The notes under the pieces: generated by a model
Seen by the model: the letters and a program-made list of their open reading frames with translations, nothing else
Told to the model about the DNA's origin: nothing
Database searches by the model: none
Made by a program: the position numbers and the translations under genes
Assembly: GCA_035610835.1 (NCBI GenBank)
Contig: CM069442.1
Span: 59,251,950-59,315,949 of the forward strand
Length of the DNA: 64,000 nt
DNA from: Ophiura sarsii
Taxonomy: Eukaryota; Echinodermata; Ophiuroidea; Amphilepidida; Ophiuridae
Direction: 5' to 3'
Part shown: positions 23,135 to 35,045 of the stretch, one piece after another
Numbering within the stretch: position 1 is the stretch's first letter
Layout of the letters: every line of letters starts with the position of its first letter

Positions 23135-23685
23135 AAAGACACAAAATGACCGGGAATGACGTTAAGCATGAAATAGGCCAAAATATTTTGTGTTGTGTAA
23201 TGTATTATCCACCAATCAGATGTCTAGAATATTTTCATGGGTTATATAAAAATGTATATATGTTTCACGCAACCGTTGCTGCGCACATTATTTTGGTTAG
23301 TTCATCATATGATGGGAGTTTTTACGTTGATTTTTTATTGAGTTGTTGTAATACTACACCGGACGTGATGTTTTACACAAAGCTTGGCGTGATACCTCAT
23401 TAATAAGGTCTACCAAGAATATCTTCAGATTCAGAACAGAAATCGACTCGGTTGCATTTAAATCATCCGCCATTTTATTTGTTTATCGTATTTCAAGCAA
23501 CTCTTCCACAGACGCAAAGCAATCGCTTTACACGTAATATCATTTCGCGCCATCTGGTAACGCGGTTAATCGACGATATGGAATATATCGTGTGGTTTGA
23601 CTTGTTGTTTACACGATATGGATCAGATTTCATACGTGTTAACCAATGAGATTGAAGTATGTACACTTACTAAACGATAATATTA

Positions 23686-23823
23686 GTCATCTCCTGCATG
23701 TTCACACAATACGGACAAATACCTATGGTTTGGCATGTCATATCACATGAGGCCGCAGGCCGAATGTGATATGGCACAAACCATAGGTATTTTTCCGTAT
23801 TGTGTGAACATGCAGGGGATAAC
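23686..23823. repeat. Long palindrome, copy 2
   Basis: Same arms as 21607-21720 but with a longer centre that is itself palindromic (CATATCACATGAGGCC and GGCCGAATGTGATATG). This suggests copy 1 lost half of the centre. Confidence 0.8.
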
Positions 23824-24345
23824 GAATTTATCGTTTAGTCCCAATAAAAATTGTATTTAAACACTCGCGGAAAACTAAACGTCAACATCTAGTTAGAGCA
23901 AGGCGCTGAATTCTCTTCCATTCTAGGCTTCCTTACTTCCGTAAAATTCAACCCTTTAACAGGCTCTGCGCCATCGCCTCTGTCCATAAAATCATCGCGA
24001 AAAACATGTCTGGTTAGGTTATATGCAGATCATTTATTTTTTGGCGTGAGTTAGACCTTTTTGCGGTATATTTCGGCCTCAGAATGTAACAGAAATCGAC
24101 TCGGTTGCATTTAAATCATCCGCCATTTTATTTGTTTATTTTACAATGTCGTATTTTGAGCAACTCTTCCACAGACGCAAAGCAATCGCTTTACACGTAA
24201 TATCATTTCGCGCCATCTGGTAACGCGGTTTATCGACGATATGGAATATATCGTGTGGTTTGACTTGTTGTTTACACGATATGGATCAGATTTCATACGT
24301 GTTAACCAATGAGATTGAAGTATGTACACTTTACTAAACGATAAT

Positions 24346-24592
24346 GGGAAATTTCATGTGCCAGTATCGTACAATACTAGTTCACCAGTATCTGAGACCT
24401 AAAATATGATTTTTTTTTATAAACTGTGTTTGATGAATTGAATTTGTATAAAAAGGTGACACGATTTTTAAATGACTGTAACATAAGTTAGTAATTTTTC
24501 CTCATATAATTGGTCACAATGATGTCTTATAGGACTAATTATGTCGGAAATGACTATAACTTATTTTTACACTGTGGTGTTTTCTATTCTGT
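24346..24592. other. Short spacer, nothing recognised beyond one palindrome unit
   Basis: Begins with a degenerate member of the TATCG palindrome array. The rest shows no signal. Confidence 0.4.
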
Positions 24593-24886
24593 TTAAAGTC
24601 AGCTCGTATCACTTCTATCATCAAGAAGGCTAGCCTTAACCCAGAAATCTTATCGAATTACAGACCGGTTTCTTATCTCAACTTCTTATCAAAAATGGAG
24701 GAACGCGCTGTCTGTAATCAACTCCCACCAGCATTTGGCATCCAACGATCTATACGCACCCTACCAATCGGCTTACAGACCAAACTGCAGTACAGAAACA
24801 GCACTCTTGCGTCTCCAAAATGACCTCCTTTATTCCTTGGACTGTAGACGAGAAGTGGTTATCGTTCTCCTCGACCTATCTGCTGC
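24593..24886 (+). pseudogene. L2/CR1-like reverse transcriptase fragment
   Basis: Reads LKSARITSIIKKASLNPEIL, SNYRPVSYLNFLSKMEERAV, then after a frame break near 24728 HLASNDLYAPYQSAYRPNCS, TETALLRLQNDLL and VVIVLLDLSAA. These are the fingers and the start of motif A of an L2/CR1-type polymerase. The sequence stops at DLSAA, just before the expected FD, where an inverted-repeat element begins. No more of the LINE is seen on the far side of that element. Confidence 0.8.
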
Positions 24887-25465
24887 CAGTAGCGTGCGCA
24901 AAGGGGGTGGGGTGGGGGGTGGTGGGGGGGGGGGGGGGGGGGGGGGGGCGGGGGCCCACTATTGAAATATTCGGGGGAAACTTACTGTCAGTCGGGGGGA
25001 AACTACTGCCAGTCGGGAATGGGCCGTCGCTAGATGTTTTTTTGCGTGAGGAGGGGGTGTAATCCATATTGCCAATTTTGTACATTTAGTCGACAAATTG
25101 ATGCACCAGGTTGGTCAACAAATTCAATTTTATAGCGAAAACTTATGAAAACTCTCATAATTGTCCATTAGTTGTTGACTGTGCTGTCTTTTTGACTGTG
25201 CTATTTTTTGACTGTGCTATTTTTTGACTGTGCTACATTTTTTGACGTGCGAATTTTTGTGCACCTACACCCCCACCCCCACCACACACACACCCCCACC
25301 CCCACACACTTACGTAAAATTCACGAGGTGAAAAATTGGGGCTACCTTTTACTATTTTGTTGGTACATAGGGGGAATTGAGAAGAATCTGAGTCGGGGGA
25401 ATTTCATTTATGGCCAGGTGCCCCCCCCCCCCCCCCCCACTCACAATATCCTGCGCACGCCACTG
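24887..25465. mobile_element. Inverted-repeat element, CAGTRGCGTGCGCA ends
   Basis: CAGTAGCGTGCGCA (24887-24900) and the reverse complement CAGTGGCGTGCGCA (25452-25465) bound 579 bp that contains G and C homopolymers, a CACCCC/ACAC microsatellite near 25268-25310 and no coding capacity. The CAGTGGCG start is common in hAT-type ends. No matching target duplication is visible, so one flank may have been deleted. Confidence 0.65.
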
Positions 25466-25915
25466 TTCAGTATAAACTACAAGCAATTATCATCCTGGTA
25501 ACCAATAAATACAACGAGGATCTTGCTGTGTAACATGTAACGTATATCACCTATCTAGACGGGACAAGACGGTACAATGTTCATAAATGCAAATGACGCC
25601 ACGCCCTCCTCTGTCACTGCCTGACGAAGCCATCCACAATTTAAAATTCGTATTTTGTTCTACGTAAATTAATTTCAAATAACCAATTCTGAATGTTTCG
25701 TGTCATATAAGAACTAAATTCTGTCATCATCAAAGCAAATCAATTCTACTCTTTATCACAATCAGCTTTTTTACCATTGATAGACTATTTCTGTGCCACA
25801 AATCATGTTTTGAGCCGATAAAAACCACCACGTCTCATGTCGTCTGGTTTGCTACAACCATGCTAGTGCGCCCCCTATAAAACCTTCACCAATGAATTTG
25901 GTTTTAGTAGGCGGC
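25466..25915. other. Intergenic sequence, nothing recognised
   Basis: No open frame, RNA or repeat signal seen before the segmental duplication. Confidence 0.4.
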
Positions 25916-26030
25916 CTATTGCAGACTCCCGAGTGATCATCTCGTTTCTTTTGCCGATATTTACCATTACCCGGTCATAAAATGCATTGATGATTGAAGA
26001 TGTCTTCAGCGAAATATGTTATTTGTATTG

Positions 26031-26300
26031 CTTGTCACGACACATCCAATCCTCAACCCATGTTCGTTAATCTATACTCTAGATACCCAACATATGGGTT
26101 CTCTTATCACATACATATTGACACATGGCTAGGGATTTACAGGTGGTATATAAGCATATAACGCATGAAATAGTAGCTAAAACTATAAATCCATACCGAA
26201 TGCATTACATGTCTCGGTGGATTTCATGGATTTTGTTCAGTGATCGGTCTGAGATCAGATTGGGAACTATAAATTAAATTCCGAAGTAACTGGTCACGCT
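26031..26300 (+). repeat. Promoter-like module 1
   Basis: First of nine copies of a module running CTTGTCACGACACATCC .. GGGATTTACAGGTGGT .. GGATTTCATGGATTTTGTTC .. GATCGGTCTGAGATCAGA .. CTATAAATTAAATTC. The TATA-like word is at about 26267 and the inverted CCAAT position is GATCGG here. Confidence 0.65.
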
Positions 26301-26613
26301 ATAATAATGCATACATGACAGAATTCGGGTAGATTGATTTTACAGAGTGAATGTTATACAAAATCCTGAGGAAATATCTTGTTTATATATTATGTCTGAA
26401 TGAATTTGTTAAATGTCACAGGATTTGTATTTATTACAACCTGGTATCTTTATTTTCCGGTTTTACGCTAACTATGTTTTATGATGGTAACACGCATGAA
26501 GTAAATTTCGTCACATTTTAGACTTATCAAAAGAGATGTTTAAAACCTTCCTGCGAATTTAAAAAAAGTACTTTGACCTACCCTTACATAGGGGCACCCT
26601 ATCCATGGCTGAT

Positions 26614-27017
26614 CTAAATTGCACAGTGACTTTAAAACTTCATAGTGCCCGGATCGTAAAATGAGCGTTCTCGGTCAGTATAAACTAACCAACTAGACCT
26701 TTTACGAAGTTTACTTATTCTGTCAATAGTTCGTATGAGTTTAGTGGATGATGTTATGACTTTACATGCGACATGATAGCGAACAGAACATTACAGGGCA
26801 TATAGTATAGTCACCTGGTACAGTGATATTAAATGGGTGAATTATTTCTAATTGCACGATATCCCTTTACGATGATGATCAACATCTTGCAAGGTTCACG
26901 GTCATTTCTTAAATGGCGTACATGTCTTAGAAATGACTTTCAACAGTCCGTTAGATGGCACCGTAACCGGTGGACACTAATAAATGATATATGAATTTTA
27001 GGTCACTGTGGGCAATC
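26614..27017. repeat. Segment bounded by TTGCACAGTGAC inverted repeats
   Basis: TTGCACAGTGACTTTAAAA (about 26618) and the inverted word TTTTAGGTCACTGTGGGCAA (about 26996) face each other. A similar pair bounds 34011-34338 (CACAGTGACCTAAA and TTTTAAGTCACTGTAC). Single CACAGTGACC words also occur at about 29777, 37409, 42738, 43309 and 49567. It may be a degenerate inverted-repeat element or a conserved block of the tandem units. Confidence 0.4.
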
Positions 27018-28312
27018 TAAGCATCCAATTATTCGCTGCAAATAGTATACTGTTTGGACCAAGCTCAATTGAATTTGCTGAAAGAAATTACAAACCTTTC
27101 AAAAGCGTAAAGAGGTAGTGATGAGGGTACGACAAATATAGATTGACGATAAGATCAAAAGAGGAAAGAGGACCCCTCCGAACAATATGTTGTTATCTTT
27201 CTGATCTTATAACAAAAAATTCAGATTCGAACATAGATTCCTAATTGGCTAGTCCAGAAAACATGATAGCTTCTACAGAAGACAAGCAGATTTGTGTACA
27301 GAAAATATTTCCCTAGCAATTGTTGTCTAAAATGTAGAAATCTAAACTACGATATGGTTGAAATTAGAATTCCAATGTTTTCTATGCCAATGGTTAACGG
27401 ACAAAACCTTTATGTGGGGAATTCAATGTCTTTGAGACTATTTAAATTTATATTTTTAAATGCGAAGAGTAACATTTCATTTTCATGTCTTAAAAGGTGT
27501 GGATCATTTTGCCATATATCGTATTTCATTATGTAAGTATCTATGTCGATAAAGGTATCGTGTTTTATAGTGAATATGAGGGAAATTGTATGGGATCAAA
27601 GCCTTTTATCATAGAAATGTGTAACATGATAGAACACCAATCACATCACCTAGGATAAGGTCAACATCGGTAGAACACAATGTCATATTTTTCCAGTATA
27701 ACTACAAAAAAACCTGAACAAATTGATCAGTATAGGCCTACATCTGAAAGTACGGCAAATGTCATACGTCATACATTTGGTAACATGGTATTGAATAAGT
27801 GGATATCAATTTGGACATGGAATTTGATTTATTGAGTCAGGGTTAATGTGACATGGGCAATCTCAGATGGACATGTCATCACTCTTCCGGACAATGAATG
27901 GATTCAACGATTATCAATTATGTCAACTGTCAAGTTTACAATTCATATCAAAATTTTTGAATTTTTTCATATTATATTTATGGCGTCAATCACGATGACA
28001 ACCGAGCATTGTACACGCTATGAGTGAGAATGTAACCTTTTACACCATGCTTACGCGATGTTTAGAGGCTTGTTGTCTTTGAATACAATTTCCCGGAGCT
28101 GATTACATTTATTAATTAAGGTTTTTGAGTCGAAACATAGAAATAGTTTCTGGTGCGCTTAATATAAAGTAATGCCAACTGTGGCAGACATAAATCATTT
28201 TATTTGGGTCATATCATCAGGGAAATCAGATTTAAGGAATCGATATTTGCCATTACACGGTCATAAAATGCATTGATTGATCATATCTTAAGGGAGTATG
28301 TTATATTTATTG

Positions 28313-28575
28313 CATGTTACATATTGCATTACATATGCAATCCGCGGCCCCTTTTATCTCTCAATGTATACTCTAGATACTCAACACATCGGTTCCCTTA
28401 CCACATATTGCGATCTTAGCTAGGGATCTACAGGTGGTGTATACGTATATTACGCTTGAAAGAGAAACTTATTGTATATAAATCCTTTCCGAATGCATGT
28501 TTCTGAAGATTTCATGGATTTATTCAGTGATTGAAAGAGATGAGGTTTGGTGCTATAACATTTTGAAATAAATGT
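28313..28575 (+). repeat. Promoter-like module 2 (diverged)
   Basis: Shares CTACAGGTGGTGTATACGTAT, TTTCATGGATTTATTCAGTG and a TATA-like CTATAACATT near 28552. The counterpart in copy B is 45083-45325. Confidence 0.55.
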
Positions 28576-29133
28576 TCACGCTATAATAATGTCAGAAAAG
28601 AGATCATATATATAATGGTAGATTCTACACTTTACAGAGCATATGAAAGAAAATCCTGAGGGAATTCCATGTTTCGTACTACCTTTAATTTATTAAGAGG
28701 TAAAACCACTTCATAAAATGCACTTTATATTTTTATATGTTAAGTTTTTGAAATATTTGCTTTGCTGAGGTGCATCGAATTTATGTAATCCACTTGATAT
28801 TGCGGACAATCCACTTGATCAAATGACACATTTACACATATTATCACATCATTTAAACCGTCTGCACGACAGACACATTCTATGCCTGCCACACACGTTA
28901 ATACTGAGGTGGATTTGTAATATTCTTTGGTAACATAATACGTCGATGTCGATGTTGCTCTATCTTATTCGAGATAAGACAATATTTCAGAATGTTTTTA
29001 AATACATCCTAACTGCATTGAAAGGGTTGTCTATGGAGGCCGGACTATGGCTCCAGGTGGACCATGGCTCGTGTCACGCCAGTCATAAAATGCATTGATG
29101 GATCATGTCCTAAGGGAGTACGCTACATTTATT

Positions 29134-29360
29134 GCTTGTCACGACAAATCCCATCCTCAGCCTCTTTCATTACTCAACACATTGTGATTTGGGTAGGGAT
29201 TTATAGGTGGTGTATTCGATTGAAATAGTAGTGAACTATGAATACATATCGAATCGAATGCATTACAATCATGTCTCGGTGGATTTTATGGATTTTGTTC
29301 AGTGATTGGTCTGAGATCAGATTGGGCACTATATAATTAAATTTTGAAGTAACTGTTCAC
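29134..29360 (+). repeat. Promoter-like module 3
   Basis: Contains GATTGGTCTGAGATCAGATT and CTATATAATTAAATT near 29330. The counterpart in copy B is 48959-49175. Confidence 0.65.
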
Positions 29361-29903
29361 ACTATAATAAAACATTTGACACAAAAGAGCGTACGCACTC
29401 TGATCAAACAAAGTCCTGCGGGAATACCGTTTTTCACTTACCCTAATACCTCCGATATAATATGTGTCGTAAAAATAGGTTAACCACTGAAGTAATATGC
29501 GATTTATGTGTCTTTATGACTATGTATGAGTCAAGTTTTCTTGTAAGCATGCTATTAGTATCTGCCTCGCTGAACATGCACTCAATTTTTGCAACTGGCT
29601 TTCACTTCATGAAGGACACTGCATTCAATCATAAACCCGGTGGTTGTTTTTCAGTCTGGTATGGGAATCAGGTACGCATGAGCCTTAAAAGTAAAGATCG
29701 TACTGTGATTTTTCAGATTTTTTACAGTTATTACTGCAATGGATTGTCAATATTAACATTTGATGATCAATCAGATTGCACAGTGACCTTAAAACTCAAA
29801 AGTGTTTGATCGAAGAGAACCATTCACATTTACTTTATAAATAATGTCCACTGGTACTGTATCATCTTACTATCGGTTGATGAGTGAAATCTTATGGCCC
29901 TAT

Positions 29904-30274
29904 CAGTGGCGGATACAGGGGGGGGGGGGGCTTTGGGGGCGGGCGCCCCCTGTAACATTTTACAATATACCTTTTTTGTGCACGCGCCCCCCCCCCCCCC
30001 CCCGTAAAATTTTACAATTTTACAATATATACCTTTTTTGTGTACCACTTTACCTTTTTCAGAGGCATAGGTAGGTTGGTCTGTACATTTGCCACTTGCA
30101 CTCTGCGATTTTTTTTTGCCGGTTTTGGGACAACCACATCACCCCCCCCCCCCCCCCCCCCCCTACTTAGCAGAATTTCACGAGCTGATAGCTGACGGGG
30201 AAAAAAAATGGGGCCCTTTTAAGAATTTTTTTTGAGTCAGCCCCCCGTAAATTTTAATCCTGGATCCGCCACTG
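29904..30274. mobile_element. MITE with CAGTGGCGGATACAGG ends, copy 1 (5-bp target duplication)
   Basis: CAGTGGCGGATACAGG at the left and CCTGGATCCGCCACTG at the right bound 371 bp rich in G and C runs. CCTAT flanks both sides (29899-29903 and 30275-30279). Copy B lacks the element and has a single GCCTAT at the same place (about 49692), which is the empty site. Second copy at 58804-59162. hAT-like ends; no transposase. Confidence 0.85.
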
Positions 30275-30545
30275 CCTATATACACCGAACACAAATAGTT
30301 CCTAACCAGGTGAAAATTTAAACGTTACAAATCGTACCTAGCGCCCTTGAATCGATGCTAACTGAAAAGTGGCAGACACAAAGCATTTTATTTGGATAAT
30401 TTCATCATAAAAAAGATTCTAGTAGATTCTAATCAGTACGTTTGGGATGTTATATGACATCTTAGTGACCATCATGCTTAAATTAACCGATATTTTCCAA
30501 TACCTGATCGTAAAATCAAGTCTAAAAGGAGTATGATATAATTAT

Positions 30546-30790
30546 TGCTTGTCACGACACATCCCATTCTCAGCCTCTTTCATTTGTCAATCTGTACTCT
30601 AGATACTCAACACATTATTGCGATTTGGCTAGGGATTTACAGGTGGTGTACACGTATTCCATTTGAGATAGAAGCTACCTATATCCATATTGAATGCATT
30701 ACATGTCTCGATGGATTTCATGGATTTTGTTCAGTGATTTGTCTGAGATCAGTTTGGGCACTATATAATTTAATTTAAGTAGTTGTTGAA
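30546..30790 (+). repeat. Promoter-like module 4
   Basis: CTTGTCACGACACATCCCAT through CTATATAATTTAATT near 30761. A splice-donor-like AACAGGTAAAACCACTTACG follows at about 30927. The counterpart in copy B is 50220-50465. Confidence 0.65.
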
Positions 30791-31992
30791 ATAATGCATA
30801 CATGACAGTAAAGTGAGCTTACGCATTATGGGTAGATTAAAACTTGACAGAGCGTCTTATCATACAAAATCCTTACGGAGTTCCCTGTTTCGTACTACCT
30901 TTAGTTGATATATGTTATGTCTCGGAACAGGTAAAACCACTTACGTAAATGTACTTGATTATGTCTTTATGTCTTGAGTTTTTCAAGTATTTGCGAGGTT
31001 GTGATGCACACAATTTAGGCAATCCCCTTAATATTACGGATCACTCAATCAAATGCAAATATTACGTTGAACATAAACGTATTCCCAAAACCGTCTGCGC
31101 GACAGACACATTTTATGCCCGCCACACACGTTAATACGGGGGTGGATTTGTAATTGTAATGCATGGTAATGCATACATTCGTTGGTAACATAATACTATT
31201 TATAAGTTGACAGATTTTACGTTAACTTAAATGCATTACATTTGCCGCGCGTATTAAGTAATTTGCATCACATTTTTTTATTTCCATCAAACGATATGTT
31301 TGAAACCACATGTGAAAAAGCCTGTTACAAAGTGAATCATGGAACTTCAAGTGTAATTTTCATAATTATATGTAATATGTTACATACTTAGGATTTGGGT
31401 ATTTCATTTTTCTTGAGGATCTGGCTCGTAGATGTATTGTCGCTTGAGAAGAGAAACATATCCATTGATATCAAAAAAGCTTTATAATCATTTGACAATT
31501 TGAAAGGACAAATCCTATATCATAATGTGTACTTTGTGAGACAATCATACATATTGGCCTCCATGTGACATTTTAAAATCAAACTTTGCTGGAGCAGAGT
31601 TAGTTATGCCCAGGTATAGGTATTAACTATAGAGAGAAAATATTTCGAATGTCAAATGAATGGGATGAGATTAATAGGACCCTCTTAACTGTCGGTCTGC
31701 TGATGCTGCTCCATCTTTCTTAAGGTACTGAAGATATCAGAGATAAAACAATGAAACAATTAGGTACTATACCTATTGTATAAGTGTATGCTATAGTTTA
31801 TGCTTATATCTTCAAGTCCACTTATCATACTTAAATGTCTAACTAAGGTATATATTCATAAATGGATAAATATATTATATGGTGTTCATAAAAACTGTTA
31901 TCTCATAGTTCAAATTTAAGTACTTATTAACGATACGCTGTAAGGAAAGAAACTTATGACTGTAGTATAATACACTCTAGTTTAATAGTATA

Positions 31993-32666
31993 CAGGCTGT
32001 AACAAAAATAGTTATACAGCTTTGAAAAAAGATATTAAAAATATCTCCCGTAGAATTTCTGTTTCGAACTTTAATGGCGTGCAAGTGGAATTTTCTTAGA
32101 TTTCGAATAAGCTTTGTTTCATGACAATCGATGGCCGATAAGCAGAGATATGATCAATTGTCTAACGTAGTCATGAAATCACCTGCGCCACTTTGGTTTA
32201 ATCAATTGTAAAACTACTGGGATGAATATGAATGGAATCGAACCAGGAGTTTAGTAGTAAAGCGCTCTTGTTAGACAACAATGGTTCATTTCAAGTGATT
32301 AAAAGTATAACAAAGAAGGTTATGTCTTTACAAATATTATTTATTTATTTTAAAACTATTTGAAAATAATTATATTGTTCTCTTTACATTGCATGATACC
32401 CTAACCATTTAATTTATACATGATATCAGATTGTATGATATTGTAAAAGTGGCTCAACCCGATTTCTAGACGACTTAGTAAGTAGACTAGTCATAAATAT
32501 TACACGCAAGTAGTTAATAAAAATTCCATTTAAAAAGACGAAATAAAATGATCCCGGTAGCCAAAACGGAAATTAACACAAAGTGTCAACAATTTTGACA
32601 TTGTATGATTGTAACATTTGATTAAAAATAAAATTGCGATTGTATAACTCTTTTTGTTACAGTCTG
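31993..32666. mobile_element. Tc1/mariner-like MITE (TA target)
   Basis: Ends CAGGCTGTAACAAAAATAGT and (reverse complement) CAGACTGTAACAAAAAGAGT are inverted repeats flanked by TA on both sides. Copy B has a single TA at the corresponding place (about 52211) and no element. A B-box-like GGTTCGATTCC lies on the minus strand near 32245, without a usable tRNA fold. No transposase. Confidence 0.85.
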
Positions 32667-33414
32667 TACAAGACATGAAACAGGTGCAATCATGACAATC
32701 GTGTAAATACATGTAGAAATGTCAGGTTGCGAATTTTGTTAAGTTAACGCAACGGTACCTGTACGAACCGCATACATCAATATTTGAAGGGGCAATTGGC
32801 TCCCTTATCTTCTCCCTCTGACTACACCTCTTTACAACCATTTTGGTGTGTTTCGTTTTGCCTACGAATCAGATATCCATCTCCCACACGGGACATACTC
32901 AGCAAGAAAGTCGGTGCGTTGGCGCGGTTTTACAAGTCATTTTACACTGTTTATGTTGTACTTTGCACGAATTCCCTCTTGGCTAGCTCGGTTAACATTA
33001 TAACTGGGAGCGAACAGAAAGAAACTCGATGAAGTGCTGTTTACACTTCCATACGATATAAAGCACACAATCACTGATCACTGATAGTCTCTCGACTGTC
33101 CTATCACCACGCTGCACATGATCGAACGTTGTCTCTTCGGAGATCCGTTTAAAAGATATGAATAATTTATCGTTACTTTAGGTGAGGTTAATGTTACGCA
33201 CCCTACATTCTCAAAGGAATATACCGTAACTACACATTGAGCATTCAATCCACCGTAAAGAGACATAGTTATAGCTTTTTTATATTATTCATTGATATCG
33301 GAATCTCTAATGTTCTACTAAGATCAGATAACGATTTTTCCTCTACACCGATAAATAAATGGATCATGAGCTACATGCTAAAAATGCATTCGGTGTAGTT
33401 TTTCTCATGCAAAT

Positions 33415-34640
33415 TTCGATTCAATTTTTATCTATCTCCCATTTCCCGCAATTTAGACAATATTTTGCTCTATTCAAAGTTGAAGTATTTCATTTCGTTC
33501 ATAAGATACCTCAATATGTTCTTTTTCCATGAGGCACGAGTAGAAATAAAGGTCACTAGGGAAGTAGAATCACGTTATGCATAATAATAATCTTACGCTT
33601 ACCTAAAAGTTGATCAAAGAGCAAGGTAGTTTGGAGCCGCATACGCAGATCGACAGTAATGAAAAGGAAAACAAAAGAAGAAATATTAATTATGGTTGGT
33701 TAATCATTATGGGCCTTAAAGACAATGTATTCATAAGTTAATTTGCTAGCTCTTTCTCTCTAATCACCTATCGCCTGTTTCAAGTAACGGAAAGTTGTGA
33801 CCATCTTTGATCAAACCGCTTCATGAAGCATTGAAAATAGTATGAGTCGTTTCAAATCGTCTAGATAGACGACATGAGCGAAGGATCTTTCACTGTCTAG
33901 CATCAGATACGTAAGAGCTTAATAATAAAAGATTAAAGCAGAAGAGTGAAGAATTATAAGCAAGTCTCTACAATGTTCCCTGTTAGCAGACTAAGTGGGT
34001 GCTTGGATTTCACAGTGACCTAAATCTTTAAATTGCTTGATAAAACTGAACCGTTTGCCTTGCCGTTATTCCTGTTGCCTTGCAGTTATATCACTGTATA
34101 GTCTATCAGTACTCCATCTTACTGACTATTGAAGGGTCACATCGAAGGGTTCTGTGATGATGAGTTCATTCACCAGGTTCAAGAAGGAAAACGCAATGAC
34201 GATAGAGCCCATAAATGTGATATTTCAACAGTGCGTACACGATGATACCATAAACAATGGCCACACTAATCAATGAATTATAAATGGCTTGGTTCAATCA
34301 AGTACTTAGGAGATGGAGATTTTAAGTCACTGTACAATTTAAGCATATCTTGATAGTTTGTAAACGACCCTACCCTTCCGATGGAGACCCACTAAGGTCC
34401 TGATGACCGAAGCCAAAATAATTATTGAAAATAGAAATAATAAAACACTTCGAAGAGTGCACAGAGCATGGTAATGAGGTTACACAAAATGACAGATGGA
34501 AAAATAAAATAGAAGAAGAACAAAAGCGTAACAAGTATCAATCATCCTGTACTATTAATGTGTTGTTGAGACTAACATTTATTTCAGCAAAGTTATAGGG
34601 GGGGGGGAGGTGTAGACTTTACTGAATGACCCTCGTATTT
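33415..34640. other. Spacer with decayed unit fragments
   Basis: Parts resemble copy B 43000-43430, a region missing from copy A: TTGAAACAG/TTCAAATCG blocks, an acceptor-like CCTGTTAGCAG near 33983 and CACAGTGACC at 34011. It is therefore the remains of another unit of the same tandem family. No coding frame. Confidence 0.45.
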
Positions 34641-34689
34641 TCCGGTAATAAAATGCAGTTGTTGAAAATGAAATATATTATATTTATTT

Positions 34690-34900
34690 CATATCTCAAT
34701 CTCTAGACACTAGTGCGTCGATTTTCCTATCACATATTATTGAGATATGGCTGGGGATTTACAGGTGGTGTATACGTATATAACGCTTGAAACCGAACGC
34801 ATTACCCGTCTCTATGGATTTCATGGATTTTGTTCAGTGATTGGTAAAATTAAATTTTGAAGTAGCTGCTCACGCTATAATAATATATGTAGGACAGGAA
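34690..34900 (+). repeat. Promoter-like module 5 (diverged)
   Basis: GGGATTTACAGGTGGTGTAT, GGATTTCATGGATTTTGTTC and CAGTGATTGG are kept, but the stretch with the TATA-like word is deleted. The module lies between the two duplication copies. Confidence 0.6.
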
Positions 34901-35045
34901 AGCAAGCGTACGTATTCCGGGTAGATTGGCAATTTTACAGAGCGTATGATCATACGAAATCCAGAGGGAATACCCTGTTTCGCACTAGTGCTTAGACCGT
35001 CTGGCGTCTTGTATCTTTTATATCACTTGTAACAAACAGGCAACA

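Larger units (their letters stand above)
22003..23434 (+). mobile_element. 1.43 kb insertion with 13-bp target duplication
   Basis: AACAGAAATCGAC occurs at 21990-22002 and 23435-23447 on either side, and only once at the uninterrupted site in the second X-Y copy (24089-24101). The left part encodes a LINE C-terminus, so this looks like a 5'-truncated non-LTR insertion with a long 3' region. No poly-A or microsatellite tail is visible at the right end. Confidence 0.75.
21601..24345. repeat. Tandemly duplicated unit (X-Y, X-Y), first copy interrupted
   Basis: Unit X (21601-22002) recurs at about 23686-24093 and unit Y (23435-23687) recurs at 24083-24345, nearly identical. The ancestral order X-Y is intact in the second copy. 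In the first copy X and Y are separated by a 1432-bp insertion. X begins with a long palindrome and continues with AAATTGTATTTAAACACTCG. Y includes GGTAACGCGGTTTATCGACG-like sequence. Confidence 0.85.
25916..33414. repeat. Segmental duplication, copy A
   Basis: Collinear with copy B at 41827-52944 from CATCTCGTTTC(T/A)TTTGCCGAT to the word CTACATGCTAAAA(A/G)TGCATT. Long stretches match closely. Copy A has lost about 220 bp near 26394 and about 430 bp near 26875 relative to B. It has gained MITEs at 29904-30274 and 31993-32666. Between 28.7 and 28.85 kb the two copies are not alignable. No gene with coding capacity preserved in both copies was found. ORFs here (27294-27536, 29462-29809, 30545-30778) are broken in the other copy. 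Confidence 0.85.

Noticed and set aside
29462..29809. 115-codon frame in duplication copy A
   Set aside because: The matching region of copy B (about 49325-49600) has several indels and stops, and no known domain is visible.
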